DNA of 6,442 nt from Alphaproteobacteria bacterium (GTDB taxonomy: Bacteria; Pseudomonadota; Alphaproteobacteria; SMXP01), in NCBI GenBank assembly GCA_004356335.1, contig SMXP01000015.1, positions 1-6,442 of the forward strand. The letters run 5' to 3'. Below, one piece after another: positions 6,168 to 6,442 of the stretch (position 1 is its first letter; every line of letters begins with the position of its first letter). Position numbers and translations under genes: made by a program. The notes under the pieces are model-generated. The model was not told the origin of the DNA, did not search any database, and saw only the letters and a program-made list of their open reading frames with translations.

Positions 6168-6442
6168 TTGACGGGCCCGCCCGGATTTCCAAACAGCACC
6201 GCACCCGAACCAGCCGATTTGCAGGAAGCGGGTAAGGTCATAGATACATTGCGCGAAACTGAGGAAGCGCCGCCGTCTATCGTCGCTCATCCTGCCGAAC
6301 GAAATTCAGCGGTCCGACCTTCCGGCTGGCCACGTTTTTCCCTTCTCGCTATTTTGATTGGAGGGATTAATCTCATTGCTCTCATCATCCTAATGACGGG
6401 CGTTCTCTATGTGAATCAGCGAAGCGAAAATCTTATTGCGGC
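6168..6442 (+). CDS. chvG: N-terminus of membrane sensor histidine kinase, probably ChvG (cut by window end)
   Basis: Only 91 residues are visible. Residues 1-55 are a cytoplasmic-looking, Pro/Glu/Ala-rich tail with no signal peptide. A strongly hydrophobic segment follows at about 57-82 (FSLLAILIGGINLIALIILM and onward), then VLYVNQRSENLIAA, which resembles the first membrane helix and the start of the sensor region in ChvG/ExoS kinases. No kinase domain (H-box, ATP-binding region) is in view, so the call rests on this segment and on the position directly after chvI, where ChvG is normally encoded. The start is taken as TTG 6168 because of AAGGGAG 5 nt upstream; no in-frame ATG or GTG occurs between it and the membrane segment. 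The in-frame ATG at 6123 would add 15 residues encoded partly by the repeat. Repeat E5 upstream could affect how much kinase is made relative to ChvI. Confidence 0.75.
   Translation, partial: MTGPPGFPNSTAPEPADLQEAGKVIDTLRETEEAPPSIVAHPAERNSAVRPSGWPRFSLLAILIGGINLIALIILMTGVLYVNQRSENLIA

Noticed and set aside
6020..6241. Open frame of 73 codons on the minus strand between chvI and the kinase gene
   Set aside because: It is E5 read in reverse plus antisense of the kinase N-terminus. It matches the E4 frame only because the DNA is repeated.

Overview
This window looks like a piece of an alphaproteobacterial chromosome. The base composition is moderate. The response regulator at 5317-6015 is a close match, as I remember the family, to ChvI of the ChvG-ChvI (ExoS-ChvI) system, which is typical of Alphaproteobacteria. 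I would not go below class level. All protein assignments come from recognising motifs by eye; no database search was run.

Layout: (1) 2-2860 (+), polA, DNA polymerase I with all three catalytic domains intact; only the first few codons lie outside the window. (2) 2992-4011 (-), an aldo/keto reductase with a complete catalytic tetrad, convergent with polA. (3) 4134-5039 (+), a LysR-family regulator divergent from the reductase and probably its regulator. (4) 5317-6015 (+), chvI, followed by (5) 6168 to the window end (+), the start of a membrane sensor kinase, most likely chvG, probably in one operon with chvI.

The genes are ordinary. The non-coding DNA is the notable part. Every one of the four intergenic gaps holds at least one short palindromic element bounded by CTAG or CTAAG/TTAG, called E1 to E5 here. 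E4 (5148-5256) and E5 (6037-6145) are 109-bp copies in opposite orientation, identical at 105 of 109 positions, that bracket chvI. E1 (2857-2963), between polA and the reductase, has diverged in sequence but keeps the same plan: hairpin, T-rich spacer of 13-14 nt, second hairpin. E2 (4021-4063) and E3 (5110-5151) are single-hairpin relatives. E1 overlaps the polA stop codon, and E3 and E4 share one CTAG, which suggests insertion at CTAG sites.

The orientation of the two-hairpin elements fits a role in transcript ends. E1 and E4 present a strong stem followed by a T-rich stretch downstream of polA and lysR. E5, inside the presumed chvI-chvG operon, is reversed and offers no T-rich tail in the sense direction. 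I saw no tRNA, rRNA, CRISPR array, transposase, phage gene or defence gene, and no convincing new multi-gene system.
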